Assembly (NCBI GenBank): GCA_037042915.1
Contig: CM073198.1
Span: forward strand, 2,914,001 to 2,978,000
DNA: 64,000 bases
Origin: Auricularia sp. M13
Taxonomy: Eukaryota; Basidiomycota; Agaricomycetes; Auriculariales; Auriculariaceae
Reading direction: 5' to 3'
Shown piece after piece: positions 49,750 to 59,514 of this stretch (the first letter of the stretch is position 1; each line of letters begins with the position of its first letter). The notes beneath the pieces were generated by a model, which was not told where the DNA came from, made no database searches, and was given only the letters and a program-made list of their open reading frames with translations. The translations under genes were made by a program, and so were the position numbers.

Positions 49750-52373
49750 TTAGCAGGCCGCAGGGATCTCGACGCCGTTCGCGTTCCACGGGTCGGGATA
49801 TGTGCATCCCTGCACGGGCACGTATGCGCCCTCAGTGTCCTGCTGGTTAAACCACCCACTGCCCTTCAAGCCAGTGGGCATGGGCAGCTTCGGAAGCTCG
49901 CCGGTCGGTGTGTACGTCGGCAGAACGGCAGCGTCGCCCTGATCAACAAGCGTCGGCGGTGGCCAAGAATAGTCCTCGGTCGTGGAGGGCGCCAGAACAG
50001 CATCCTGCCCGCTCGTTTGCCATGGCTTGTAGTCGCCAGACCACGGCGAATCGTAACCATATCCAAGGCTTGCGCAAGTGCCGATCACTGCGCGCGGGTC
50101 TGTGGGCATCCAGCCATTCTGTCGATCTGTGAATCCCACGGATCGTCAATCATTTAGTCATGACGCACCTCCAAGCCAAGCTTGTACGACCACATCGGCG
50201 TCAAGACCTTGCCGGCGGCTTGCGATTCGCCAATGCGCCATGTCCAGAAGAACCAGTTCTACAACGTATCAGCTGCCTATTGCGATCTGGTCGAATTATT
50301 GAGCTGACCTGGGCCGACTCCATGGACGCCATAGCGAAGGTCTTCATGCCAGCCTTGCGCTCATCTGTCCACGTATCCCAGTTGTTCCACTCGTCGCACG
50401 AGCCTGGACCGAACTGGTCCTCGTACGCGGCGCCCTTGCCGACCTCGTTGACCCACAAACCACAATCGTTGATCGCCGCGCTGAACTCGCCGGCCGAGTT
50501 CAAACCTGTGCAACGGAAACACAAACATGCTGTTAATATCTCCGAGGCGCCAATGGACTGCTGCGGCCAACGCACCGAAAAGAGAAGATGTCCCGTTGGC
50601 CCAGCTGCCCCACGAGTTACACGGCTCCGCGGCATAGGATTCGGGCGCATTGTTCGTCGGCGTGCGGCTGAAGATGATGTATGGGTGCTTGTCGATCATG
50701 ATGCGGTCTGCCTGGGGGAGCCAGTTGTTGTATGCGCCGTCGCTGAAGGCCGTGTGGAACGAGATGAAAGGTCCTTTGCCGATGCCAGTTATCTTGCGGA
50801 TCATGGTGTACACTTGATAATAGAACCGCTTGATGTTGTGGATATCCAACAGGTTGCGCGGCTCGTCTGTGTGGCGCAGCACGGAACGCTGAGCGAGGCG
50901 CCCATCGGAGAACAGAGCACTGGAATGAACGTACTGACGACACCGAACATGGGCACGACGCTGGTGATTCGGGCTGCGAGATGAATTCGGTGTAGTAGCG
51001 GATGTAGTTCAGGGAGCGCTGAGCGTTTGCCACGCCCATAACGCCCTGCAGCCAGTTCATCGTCCCAAGCTTGCCGGAATGGTTCCAACCGTTCTGGCTA
51101 CCGGGAATGGTGTGCAGGTCGAGATTGATGCGGAGACCATACTTGCGTGCCCAGGTAATTGCCTTGAGGAAGTAACTGCAAACGCATCAGAAAGGTGTCA
51201 CCAAGGGCCTGCATTTGCCACTCACGTCCAAGCAACCTTCTCCAGATACGGTTCTTCTGGGAGCTTGTCGATGGCCCAGAAGGGGACGGGGAGACGCAAC
51301 CAGGTTAGACCAGCGCCCGCGATCTCGGCGAAATCCTTCTCAGTAATGAACGTCTTGTAATGATCTTCAAGCTGGTTGAGACCGCCGCCCGCGGTGTCAG
51401 CCGCCATAGCCTGCGAGAGCGTCCATTCGTCCACAACCGGGGAGCTACCGCCCTGGTACTTCTCAAACGGCGCAGGCGAGATGAAGGGTTCGAGCACCAG
51501 CCAACCTATCAGAGATCGGATTAGCATTATTACGGCCTTAGTCCCAAGACTGCCGAGACGGTTGACATACCGCCAAGATTGACACTGGGGGACAGCTGGT
51601 AGTTAGCACTGACAGGCGTGACATGGTGCAAGAAGAACGGACCCGTGAATGTTTTGCTTTCCCCACGGCCATGACTCGTTGACGGGCGGCGTCCAACTGT
51701 TGGCGCGGCCAGCGCCACTGGTGGGCGCATCGGGGTCGTAGTACCAGTAACCACCGTGCGGGTTCTTGTACGTGAAAGTTGTGCCATCCTCCATGGTGAC
51801 GGTCGAGCCGTCGCCGCCGGTCACGAGGACGCGGGGCTTGGAGGGCGAATCCGGATTAGACGGGTCCTTGCCACCGTCGTCGCCCTTGCCGTCGCCGCTG
51901 CCGCTACTCGACTTGTCGTTATTCGGCTTAATGACGGCAAAGTAGACGGCGATTACGACGATAGCAGCTATGAGGAGGATGAGGCCGACGATGGTGGGGA
52001 TGAGCCATTTCCGGCGCTTCCGCTGCTGCTCGGCAGCGACAGCGGGCAGGCCAGCGTTGTACTCGCTCTTGCCGAGGTAGACGTGCTCGTGGGGGTCGGC
52101 GACGAGCGGGGCGCCGGCGAGGTTGGGGCTGCTCTCGTGGGGGCTGCTGGGCTGGTACTGGTTGGCGTTGGGCAGCAGGCCGCGCTCCTCCTGCAGCGAC
52201 GCGCGGGACGTCCAGCCCGAGTCGCGGGCGCCGGCCGAGTACAGCGACGAGTGCACCGACTCGCGCTGCAGGTGCTGGATGGGCGTCGGCGGCATCAGCG
52301 GCTCGTTGAAGTGCGGCGACGCGGGCGACATCGCGGCGTCGGGCGGCGGGTACGCGTGCGGCTGCGGCTCCAT
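49750..52373 (-). CDS. Membrane-anchored GH5 exo-beta-1,3-glucanase
   Basis: A type II membrane glycoside hydrolase acting on wall beta-glucan. The start at 52373 gives MEPQPHAYPPPDAAMSPASP; the open frame extends upstream to 52559 as an alternative. A Pro/Ser-rich cytosolic part precedes the helix WLIPTIVGLILLIAAIVVIA with preceding KRRK, then a Gly/Ser/Asp linker and the GH5 domain. Motifs: VNLGGWLVLEPFISP, LTWLRLPVPFWAID, YGLRINLDLHTIPGSQNGWN, VVPMFGVVNEP (general acid/base Glu, formed across an intron near 50928-50863), FISFHTAFSDGAYNNWLPQA, DKHPYIIFS and SMESAQ followed by WFFWTWRIG. It ends IPAAC at 49750. A 1-nt deletion near 50964-50972, just before VVPMFG, breaks the frame; the rest is conserved. 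Confidence 0.88.
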
Positions 52374-53329
52374 CGCGGCGGCGCTGAGAGAGCCGGGGAC
52401 GGGCGGGGCGGGAGGAGGGAAGGGGAAGAGCGCCCACCCAGCACCTGCCTTTTGCATTTTATGCTCGCCGGGATGCTCTGGCTTGGCGCCCCCGAAGCGC
52501 CCGCCGCACGCGCAAAGTCCGGTTTCCGAACAACCCTTCCGGCTTAGCACCATTCGCAAGGCACTGCATAATCCCGTCTCATGGCCCTCGACAAGCCCCC
52601 CTCATCGTGCTCCTCACTCAGTCGAGGCTGCTCGGTCGTTCAGCCAGTCGAGGCTTCGCGCTTCCGAATGTCGGCCAACATTCGGCATGCACATGATCGG
52701 CAATTCATGACAATGTCGTCTAAATACCAACATGAATGATGGAGCTTCGTGGGAAAGTCTTCCGACCCGGTGAGCACGGAAGCTGCTAAACACAATCCTA
52801 GTACTCATCCTATGCATTCAAACGTCCAGGACTGAGTGTATGGTAGACGCCGAGGCGCTTGTCGTCGCCCGCCACCAGCCACCATGCCACAGCCACGCGC
52901 ACGTCATGGCCATGCCTCGCCTCGGTAGCCAGGTACAGTCATGCGGCCAGGTTTTAGTGCGGTCGTCTGTGCGAATCTCAGATTTTCGGAATTTCGAGGA
53001 GAGCAACGAGTTACGAGGTCTGCAACACTTCAGATTAGCATCGTGAGTCAGGGGTATATTCATTACATCTCTTAGCAATTACAACACACCCCCATTCGTA
53101 AAATGAGTAGAGAGAGAGAGCAGACATCGTCCCAATTCTGTCCAAATATAGCAAGCCGGTGACGCGAAGGCTAAGCTGAGCGGTGTCTTGCTCACGCTTT
53201 AGGGCAGTGTAGGGTTGGGCGTAAGCGGAAGGCCTTGCGGTTTCGGCGAACTGGGCATATGGGTGTGTGTGCGTGTCAACCTGCATCCAAGCTCAATGCA
53301 ACGTCGACAGAATTATGGCTGAACAGCAC
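52374..53329. other. Intergenic region between glucanase and stress protein genes
   Basis: 956 bp. The first ~190 bp upstream of the glucanase ATG are open in frame and could be 5' UTR or an extended N-terminus. The remainder should hold its promoter and the 3' UTR of the universal stress protein gene. No other gene is supported. Confidence 0.4.
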
Positions 53330-54470
53330 TCACTCGTCAAAGTGCGTCCGCCGCTTAGGGTCGGCGCGTCGTTTCTCCATCGTCTTGCGTACCTTGCGTT
53401 CAGGTCTGCGCAAGTCCAACATGAGTTAAGATAACCGATTTAAGGCACGTGTTAGACGTACCGGACTACGATGACAGGCACTGGAGAGCGACTCAAGCAA
53501 TGCCTGGCAGAAAGTTTGGGATGAACACGAATTTGCCAAGCCCGAAGCACGCGACACGCACTTTGACACACTTCCCATGCCGCCCGTGAGTGCGGCACCC
53601 CAGGTCCGTATACCACCCTGTCCGCGCGTGCCTACGACAAGAGCGTCGGGGCGGTAGAGCGCGATCATGCGCTCGATGGTCTCTGTGACCTTGCCGGCGA
53701 CGAACTCGACGACAATGGACAGCTGGCCCAGGCACGGTCAATGGGATGCAAGAAGGCCGCTAGCAGGGAAGGCGGCGCGTACCTTGCGCTCAGGGTCGTA
53801 TTCGACGTTCTTGCTTTGGATAGTCTTCATGAGTTTCTTGGCATCCTCACGGATCTCGTCGTGGAGATCTTTCTCTGTGCGATGTGAGCGATGCGACGGG
53901 CATGACGGGCCCAGGCTCACCGAGGTCGTCGGTGTCGAAGCCACGCAGGACGACGAGCTCGTCGCCGTCCTGCACGAGGCTCTCGAGACACCAGTCTAGC
54001 GCTTCGGAGCCACTCTCGTCGGGGCTCGCTGCGCAGAGGAAGACACGGGTCGTGCGGAGACGCTTGTAGCCGTCGCTCTTGACCTAGACTCCTTGTGCTT
54101 CAGTTGGCAGCCCAGGCGGGCGGAAGGAAGAAAGAATGCAGACTTGGAGGGTGAACGAGAACATGGCGCTGTCGTTCGGGTTGTTGTCGAAGGTGTCAAA
54201 GGACACCTTGGGCGTGTATCTGGGCGACGTCGCGCCCGGCGTCGACAGCGTGCTCGATACGAGGGACCCGCTGGTGGGCAGCGGCCCCGTGGGGGTGGCG
54301 AGGGCTGATGAGGCTGGCGTTGCGGCATCCACTGGCGGCGGGTCAGCATACGCAGGCAGGATCGGACGGGGGTACGGACGGGGCAGGGGCGTGTTGGGCC
54401 GGGAGCGCGACTCGGAGGACTTGTTGCGCTTGAGCGCTGGGCGGAGCACGGGGGAGGACGTCGCGGCCAT
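53330..54470 (-). CDS. Universal stress protein (USP) domain protein
   Basis: MAATSSPVLRPALKRNKSSE begins a disordered Ser/Pro-rich leader of about 110 residues ending SPRYTPKVSFDTFD. A USP (UspA) domain follows: RTTRVFLCAASPDESGSEAL, LESLVQDGDELVVLRGFDTD, DLHDEIREDAKKLMKTIQSK, VVEFVAGKVTETIERMIALY and the nucleotide-binding loop ALVVGTRGQGGIRTWGAALT followed by GSVS (the G-2x-G-9x-G-S pattern of ATP-binding USPs). After an intron come SRSPVPVIVVR and a basic tail ending HFDE at 53330. Function is inferred as stress-linked nucleotide binding only. Its start lies 31 bp from the target-site duplication of the AT-rich element. Confidence 0.85.
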
Positions 54471-54501
54471 GTAGTGGACGTCGATTCGAGGCCCACGGAG
54501 A

Positions 54502-54509
54502 ATTCCGCC
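54502..54509. repeat. Target-site duplication, left copy
   Basis: ATTCCGCC immediately before the left inverted repeat; identical to 55157-55164. Confidence 0.88.
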
Positions 54510-55156
54510 TAAGGCTGCAACTAATTTAATTAATTACTAAGTATAATTAATTAACAGCCTATATAAATACAATTAAAGTACAGACTCGTGTATTTTTGAG
54601 TAATTAGTTATAATTAATTGTATCTACATGTCAACTTAATGAGGGCTCAGATCAACTGAGATGCATCTAGAGAGAGGTGTTATAGATCTGATACACATTT
54701 ATAGAGACTTTCCTGGAGGTCCTTGACAATATGCAAGACTGCCAAGTACCTTACATGTTGCCAGAGTCAATTTCTGAAGTATCCTGAGGTTGTAGCATAT
54801 GGTATCGAGCCATAAGAAGTCCTATTAACCAATAATATACCTGAGGAGCAGGTCCCCAGTCATCAGTCATGCTTCATCTTGGATCGTCTTTCCCGTAATT
54901 TCACCCAAAAAGATTTCTTGCTTCTCCCTCAAATTGCAGGCATCCCAACACCTCAGGGACCTTGTATGATCAGTAGGTATAGTTATAGAAGCATGTATGA
55001 TGCAGTCATTAGTTGCATACACCGAGTATAACTTGTCATCAATGGCACTTGATTTGATTCAGATATAACTAGTTATAATTAATTAATACTAATTACATAC
55101 TGAATCTAAATAAAGTACGGTGAGGTGTACTTATATTTAATTTAGTTTCAGCCTTA
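54510..55156. mobile_element. hAT-like MITE (non-autonomous DNA transposon)
   Basis: A 647-bp AT-rich block unlike its GC-rich surroundings, with no coding potential. The left end reads TAAGGCTGCAACTAA from 54510. The reverse complement of the right end reads TAAGGCTGAAACTAA from 55156, 14 of 15 identical, so these are terminal inverted repeats. Related inverted AT-rich sequence with TTATAATTAATT continues inward on both sides. The direct repeat ATTCCGCC flanks it exactly (54502-54509 and 55157-55164). An 8-bp duplication and short TIRs fit the hAT superfamily; the family assignment is inference, the TIR and duplication are seen. Confidence 0.88.
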
Positions 55157-55164
55157 ATTCCGCC
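55157..55164. repeat. Target-site duplication, right copy
   Basis: ATTCCGCC immediately after the right inverted repeat, 29 bp before the ATG of the WW-domain gene. Confidence 0.88.
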
Positions 55165-55193
55165 ACCCAGCTCAGACTCTCGCCCGGATTTCA

Positions 55194-56087
55194 ATGGCGG
55201 CCGCAGACTCTGACTCCCCGTCCCCGCCCCCGCCCCAGCCCGCTGCCCCAGAGCCCGTCCCAGACGGCGAGGCGGGGTCTGAATCCCCGTCGCCAGCGCC
55301 AGAACAACCGTCAGAGACTGTCGAACCACCGGCCGTCGCTGACGCCGCCCCTGACGCCGCCGAGGACGGCGCAGACACGGCCGTTGCACCGAACGCAGCC
55401 GAGTGGCAGGCCGTCTGGTCGCCGCCACACAACGCGTATTATTTCTTCAACACGCGCACGCAGGAGACGACCTGGATCAACCCGCTCGTGCCACCAGAGC
55501 CTGCGGCTGCAGCCTCGTCCACCGCGCTTGTCCCTGCCGCCGCCGCCGCCTCGTCGTCGGCTGCAGAGCTGCAGCCAGTCGCGTCCACGTCCGCCCAGCC
55601 CAGCGGCCCGTCGCACGATCCGTATGCCGCCGCGCTCGCAGCAGGCATCGACCCGGCGCTGGCCCACCTCGACCCAACATTAGCCTACGGCACCACAGCG
55701 TCCGGCGGTCCCATGGCCTTCGCGGCCAAGTTCAATGCCCGCACAGGCGCCTTTACGAAGCTCGACGCCCGCACGCCCGAGCATCTGAGCGAGTGGGAGC
55801 GCGCCCGCCGCATGAGCGAGATGTACTTCGACGTCAACAAGTGGGAGCAGGAGGTCGCCGCGCGCAAGGAGCAGGAGCGCGAGGACGAACTCGCGGGCAA
55901 GAAGCGCAAGCGGCCGTCCAAGAAGGATCTCGTGAGTGTGCCTTTTCCCATGCCCTTCCCACCCGCTATTCCTATTCTTAGAGCCCTTTTTACCTAAATC
56001 TTCGGCTCGCTGACGTTCTATCAGGAGCGCTTTAAGGAGCAAAAGAAACGCAAGACGATCGCAAAGACGGCCTGGCTTCGTACATGA
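55194..56087 (+). CDS. WW-domain protein, probably nuclear
   Basis: Two exons. The start at 55194 gives MAAADSDSPSPPPPQPAAPE, a Pro/Ala-rich acidic leader of about 70 residues. One WW domain follows: WQAVWSPPHNAYYFFNTRTQ then ETTWINP, with both Trp and the aromatic pair present. After an Ala/Ser-rich spacer comes a charged helical region with HLSEWERARRMSEMYFDVNK and WEQEVAARKEQERED, then KKRKRPSKKDL. An intron (55932-56024) leads to a short basic exon, FKEQKKRKTIAK, with stop at 56087. Single WW domains bind Pro-rich ligands; the basic stretches suggest a nuclear, perhaps splicing-related role, but no orthologue name is assigned. Its promoter now starts inside the transposable element. Confidence 0.8.
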
Positions 56088-56879
56088 GTCTGTTTTCGAC
56101 ACCGTCCTGCCCCTGCCCCCTCATTCACATGTATCAATTTTACTCATCTCATCGCCCTGTTGCATAGATAGTCCACAATCTTGACCTTGAGAGTCTCCCG
56201 CTCGCATGATTGGTGTGATCACATCTCTACAGTCTCTTTCGAGAAGTCGGGGGCCATTTGACCTCTGGGATACCACCTATGGGGAGTTTCTGCGCTCTCC
56301 GGAGCCCGGAACGAGAGACGTGCGTAGTTCACCATTCTTCGCGTTTGCCAATATCAACGACGATAGCAGCCACGAACGACAAGGCAGAGAACCTTGTGTG
56401 CCGCATATTTGTGGCAAACGTTGTTCGGCGCAAGGAGACCTCGCCGGCACGTTTAATCGTAGCAGGCGCATGCATCCACAGGAATTGCTTTGCCGAGGCC
56501 AATTTTCGGGCAGCCGTTGCTAAAAACTCCGCGTAAGGGGAAAGCCCTTTGTCGTCGACACTTGACTGTCGGAAATCTTGAAGCCAACGGAGGACCCACA
56601 TCCTCACAGTAGGTGCGATGGATTCGGTGCTTAGGACTGGCTGAATTCTTTCCTGGTAGCCGTGTTGCAGCGCAATACGCATTGGTTTCCGAGGTGCGAC
56701 TCGCGTATGCCGCGGAGCAAAGACAAACAAATGCAAACGTTTTCCGGTGTTGTTCCGCTGCTCCGGTCACTGCCACATGGACGATGCTAAAGGGTACTTC
56801 CGCTCGTCAATGATGTCTTCCGCGACGATGCCCGTTGGGGTATGTCGTGGGGTATATGAAGCAGGCGTGAGGCCCCAAG
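56088..56879. other. Intergenic region
   Basis: 792 bp between the WW gene and the next plus-strand gene. Open frames of 90-135 codons occur on both strands (plus 56206-56523; minus 56329-56736) but show no resemblance to known families and overlap each other, so none is called. Confidence 0.4.
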
Positions 56880-57559
56880 ATGGCTCAGTCGTTTTCCGCC
56901 GCCAACCTCCTCCTTGCCATGTCCATGTCCGCCGCCAATAACTCGAAACAGGACGCGCTCGACTATTGCAATACACACTTGGACATCGAGGCGGCCAGCG
57001 TCCTTCTTCGACTATCCGTAAAGGCTGGGCAGAGGCCAAACTTGAAGGTACGTTTTCCCGCTGTGCGTGTCCAGGCTGAGAGCTGAATTTATGACTGCAG
57101 CGCCTCGACCCGGTAGAACCGCCCCGAGTGCCTCCTCCAACACGAGCATCCAGTCCGTCCCCCGACTCGGACTCTGATTTTGCGATCCACCAGCTGAAAT
57201 GGTTGGCCCCGCTCACCCCTGTCGATTACGAGTCGCCGGAATCCTCCCCTTTGTCGTCGCCCGACACGGACGCGGCTGACTCGGACGGTGACGTGCACTA
57301 CTTCTTCCTGCCGCCCGTCACGCCGCTCGACTTCAAGCATGGCACCTCGGAGCTCTGGCGCTCGCTCGACAACGATCCTGCCGACTCGGACTCAGCGACG
57401 GCGACGGGCTCTGGCGCAGAGTACAGCGCGTGCCATGCGCGCGCGCGTCGCCAACCGCGTCAAAGCATTCGCAATACCTTAGACGATTGTGACGGCCCTT
57501 CTGAAGGCGACAGGCCCAAAGAGGAGTGCGCAGCCAAGGCCGAGGACGACAGTGTCTAG
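56880..57559 (+). CDS. Unrecognised acidic Ser/Asp-rich protein
   Basis: Two exons separated by an intron of about 55 nt (57048-57101). MAQSFSAANLLLAMSMSAAN starts a short helical N-terminus with ALDYCNTHLDIEAASVLLRL. The second exon is rich in Ser, Asp and Pro (RASSPSPDSDSDFAIHQLKW) with two similar blocks, WLAPLTPVDYESPESSPL and FFLPPVTPLDFKHGTSE, both holding PLTPVDY/PVTPLDF. It ends AAKAEDDSV at 57559. No domain is recognised and disorder is likely. The good splice signals and sustained amino-acid bias support a real gene. Confidence 0.55.
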
Positions 57560-57716
57560 AGCCGCCTTTCCTGACGCAGAACGCGATTTGGTTCAGTTTA
57601 TACTCATTGAAGTGCTGGTCACTCAACCTGTTGCATAGTTTCGGCTTTCAGTTAGCCAACTTCATTCCAATCTTCCAATTCAATTGAGCTCCAGCAGAGT
57701 TATTTACAAACGACCG

Positions 57717-59441
57717 CTATATGTCGTCCCGCACGAGCACCTCGTCGCGTTTGTGCCAGATCTCCGCTATGCTCTTGTATCCCGCAAGCGCAAGCGTTAT
57801 CTCGAGATCGGCAAACAAGCTGCGAAGCACTGCGTCGACGCCGCCCTCGCCAGCAAGTGCGAGGCCATAAACTACAGGCCGTCCGACGAGCACTGTCTGC
57901 GCTCCGAGGGCTATCGCCTTGATGATATCGCTGCCGCAGCGGATCCCCGAATCGAAGAGAACGGTAAACGTCCCCTGGAATTGAGCTTTGCGTATTTCAG
58001 GGTGATCGCAAATGCGCGCGAGGGCAGAAAGGGAGCCTATTGCGCCGTCTACCTGCCGACCACCTGTGAAATGGAACGGGGTTTCAGGTTCTTATAGTAA
58101 TAGACACTGAATATGCCCACCGTGATTGGAGACAACGATGCCGTCTGCACCATGTTCCAGCGCGAGGAGGGCATCCTGAGACGCCTGTTAGACGCGATTG
58201 GTATTATAATCGACTGTGATAAAATACCTGTACGGACTGGACTCCCTTGAGTATAAGGGGTCCCTTCCAGGTATCGCGAATAAATTTGAGATTCTCCCAT
58301 GAGCGAAAAATCCCATTGTTGACTTGCGAGATCACGGAGAGGGAGAGATCGACGAGCTGCTTGGTTTCTTTCTTTCCAGCTTGATATGCTGCGTCGACTT
58401 CTGCGGGTTTGTATGGAAAGGGTGCCACTTTGTCCGTGAGAGGCAGGTTGTGTTCGGCCATGAACACCGGGTCTGTGGTGAAGACCTGACGCGGTTCAGC
58501 GATTCATATATGTACGCCAGTAATAACTCCGGGGCACCTGTGCAGAGTATCCATGGGCCATAGGAATGAAAGCTTGACTGAGATCGCGCGGGCGCCAACC
58601 GACCTGCATGGTGTCGAGGGTGAGAAGAAGCACGTCGAAGCCGGCGTCTTGAGCGCGGGACAAAATGGAGGCTGTGAGATTGTCGTTCTCCGGCCAATAC
58701 AGTTGGAACCAGCTGTGCCGGTACTTATTAGAAGGGCAAGCACGGGTGCAGAGTGCAAAGCGGCACAGGAATAGCTTACCGTGGTCCCGTCGGCCCGCAG
58801 GCCTCAGCGACTTGGCCAAGTGACCTTGATCCCACCGTGCTCAAGGAGAATGGCACTCCGAGCTTCCCCGCCGCACGCGCCGTCGCCAATTCTCCGTCCT
58901 CATGAAATATCCCCTGAGCGCCCACAGGAGATACAGCGACTGGGGCTGGCAGACGTCTCCCAAACAATGTCACCTTCGACGCGATGAGACTTGTGAACGC
59001 CAGGCGTTGGGAGGTGCACAGGACACTTCGTACCTCTATTTTACGGTCCGTGACATCTCTCAGTATCCTTGGTCTTGGTACAGCGACTCAGCCGAGGATG
59101 CAACATCCAAGGGAAGTGATCATGCGCACACGATTTGCCACCTCCGGAAGGCTTCCCGATTGGCATGGTACGTATTTCCTATGCCAGCGTTTCCAGCGAC
59201 AAAGTTGTATTGACCTGCGCATATTCCGTGAGGAGTTCATTGCGTTCGGCAGTGGTATCGAGTACCTACCGGGATCATCCTTGAACTTCTCCTTCATGAG
59301 AGCCTCGAGCTCCTCAAGCACAACACTTCCCATGAGAGGAGGTTTGCGCGACTTGAAGATCTGCGAGGCATATCTGCCCCAGCGGCCGACAACTGCCTCC
59401 TCCACAGCCTGGGTTGTAGCGCCTTGATGGCCGGAATCCAT
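57717..59441 (-). CDS. FMN-dependent alpha-hydroxy-acid oxidase, lactate 2-monooxygenase-like
   Basis: A TIM-barrel flavoenzyme of the glycolate oxidase/flavocytochrome b2 family. The start at 59441 gives MDSGHQGATTQAVEEAVVGR. Exons give YNFVAGNAGIGNTYHANREA, RILRDVTDRKIEVTLFGRRL, PAPVAVSPVGAQGIFHEDGE, LATARAAGKLGVPFSLSTVG, WFQLYWPENDNLTASILSRA, LLLTLDTMQVGWRPRDLSQA and GPLILKGVQSVQDALLA. Then DGIVVSNHGGRQVDGAIGSL (catalytic His, substrate Arg), FDSGIRCGSDIIKAIALGAQ and VLVGRPVVYGLALAGE. It stops at 57717. The WFQLYWP and GWRPRDL motifs and the long segment before the WENLKF...KGPLILKG barrel strand fit lactate 2-monooxygenase-type members rather than plain glycolate oxidase. The substrate is not certain. 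Head-to-head with RTF1, 73 bp apart. Confidence 0.87.
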
Positions 59442-59514
59442 GTTGTGAATTGGACCCGAAACTCCGCGCCTCCGAGTCGTCCTTTCCCTGCGCTCCGTTT
59501 CGTTCGCCGGCACC

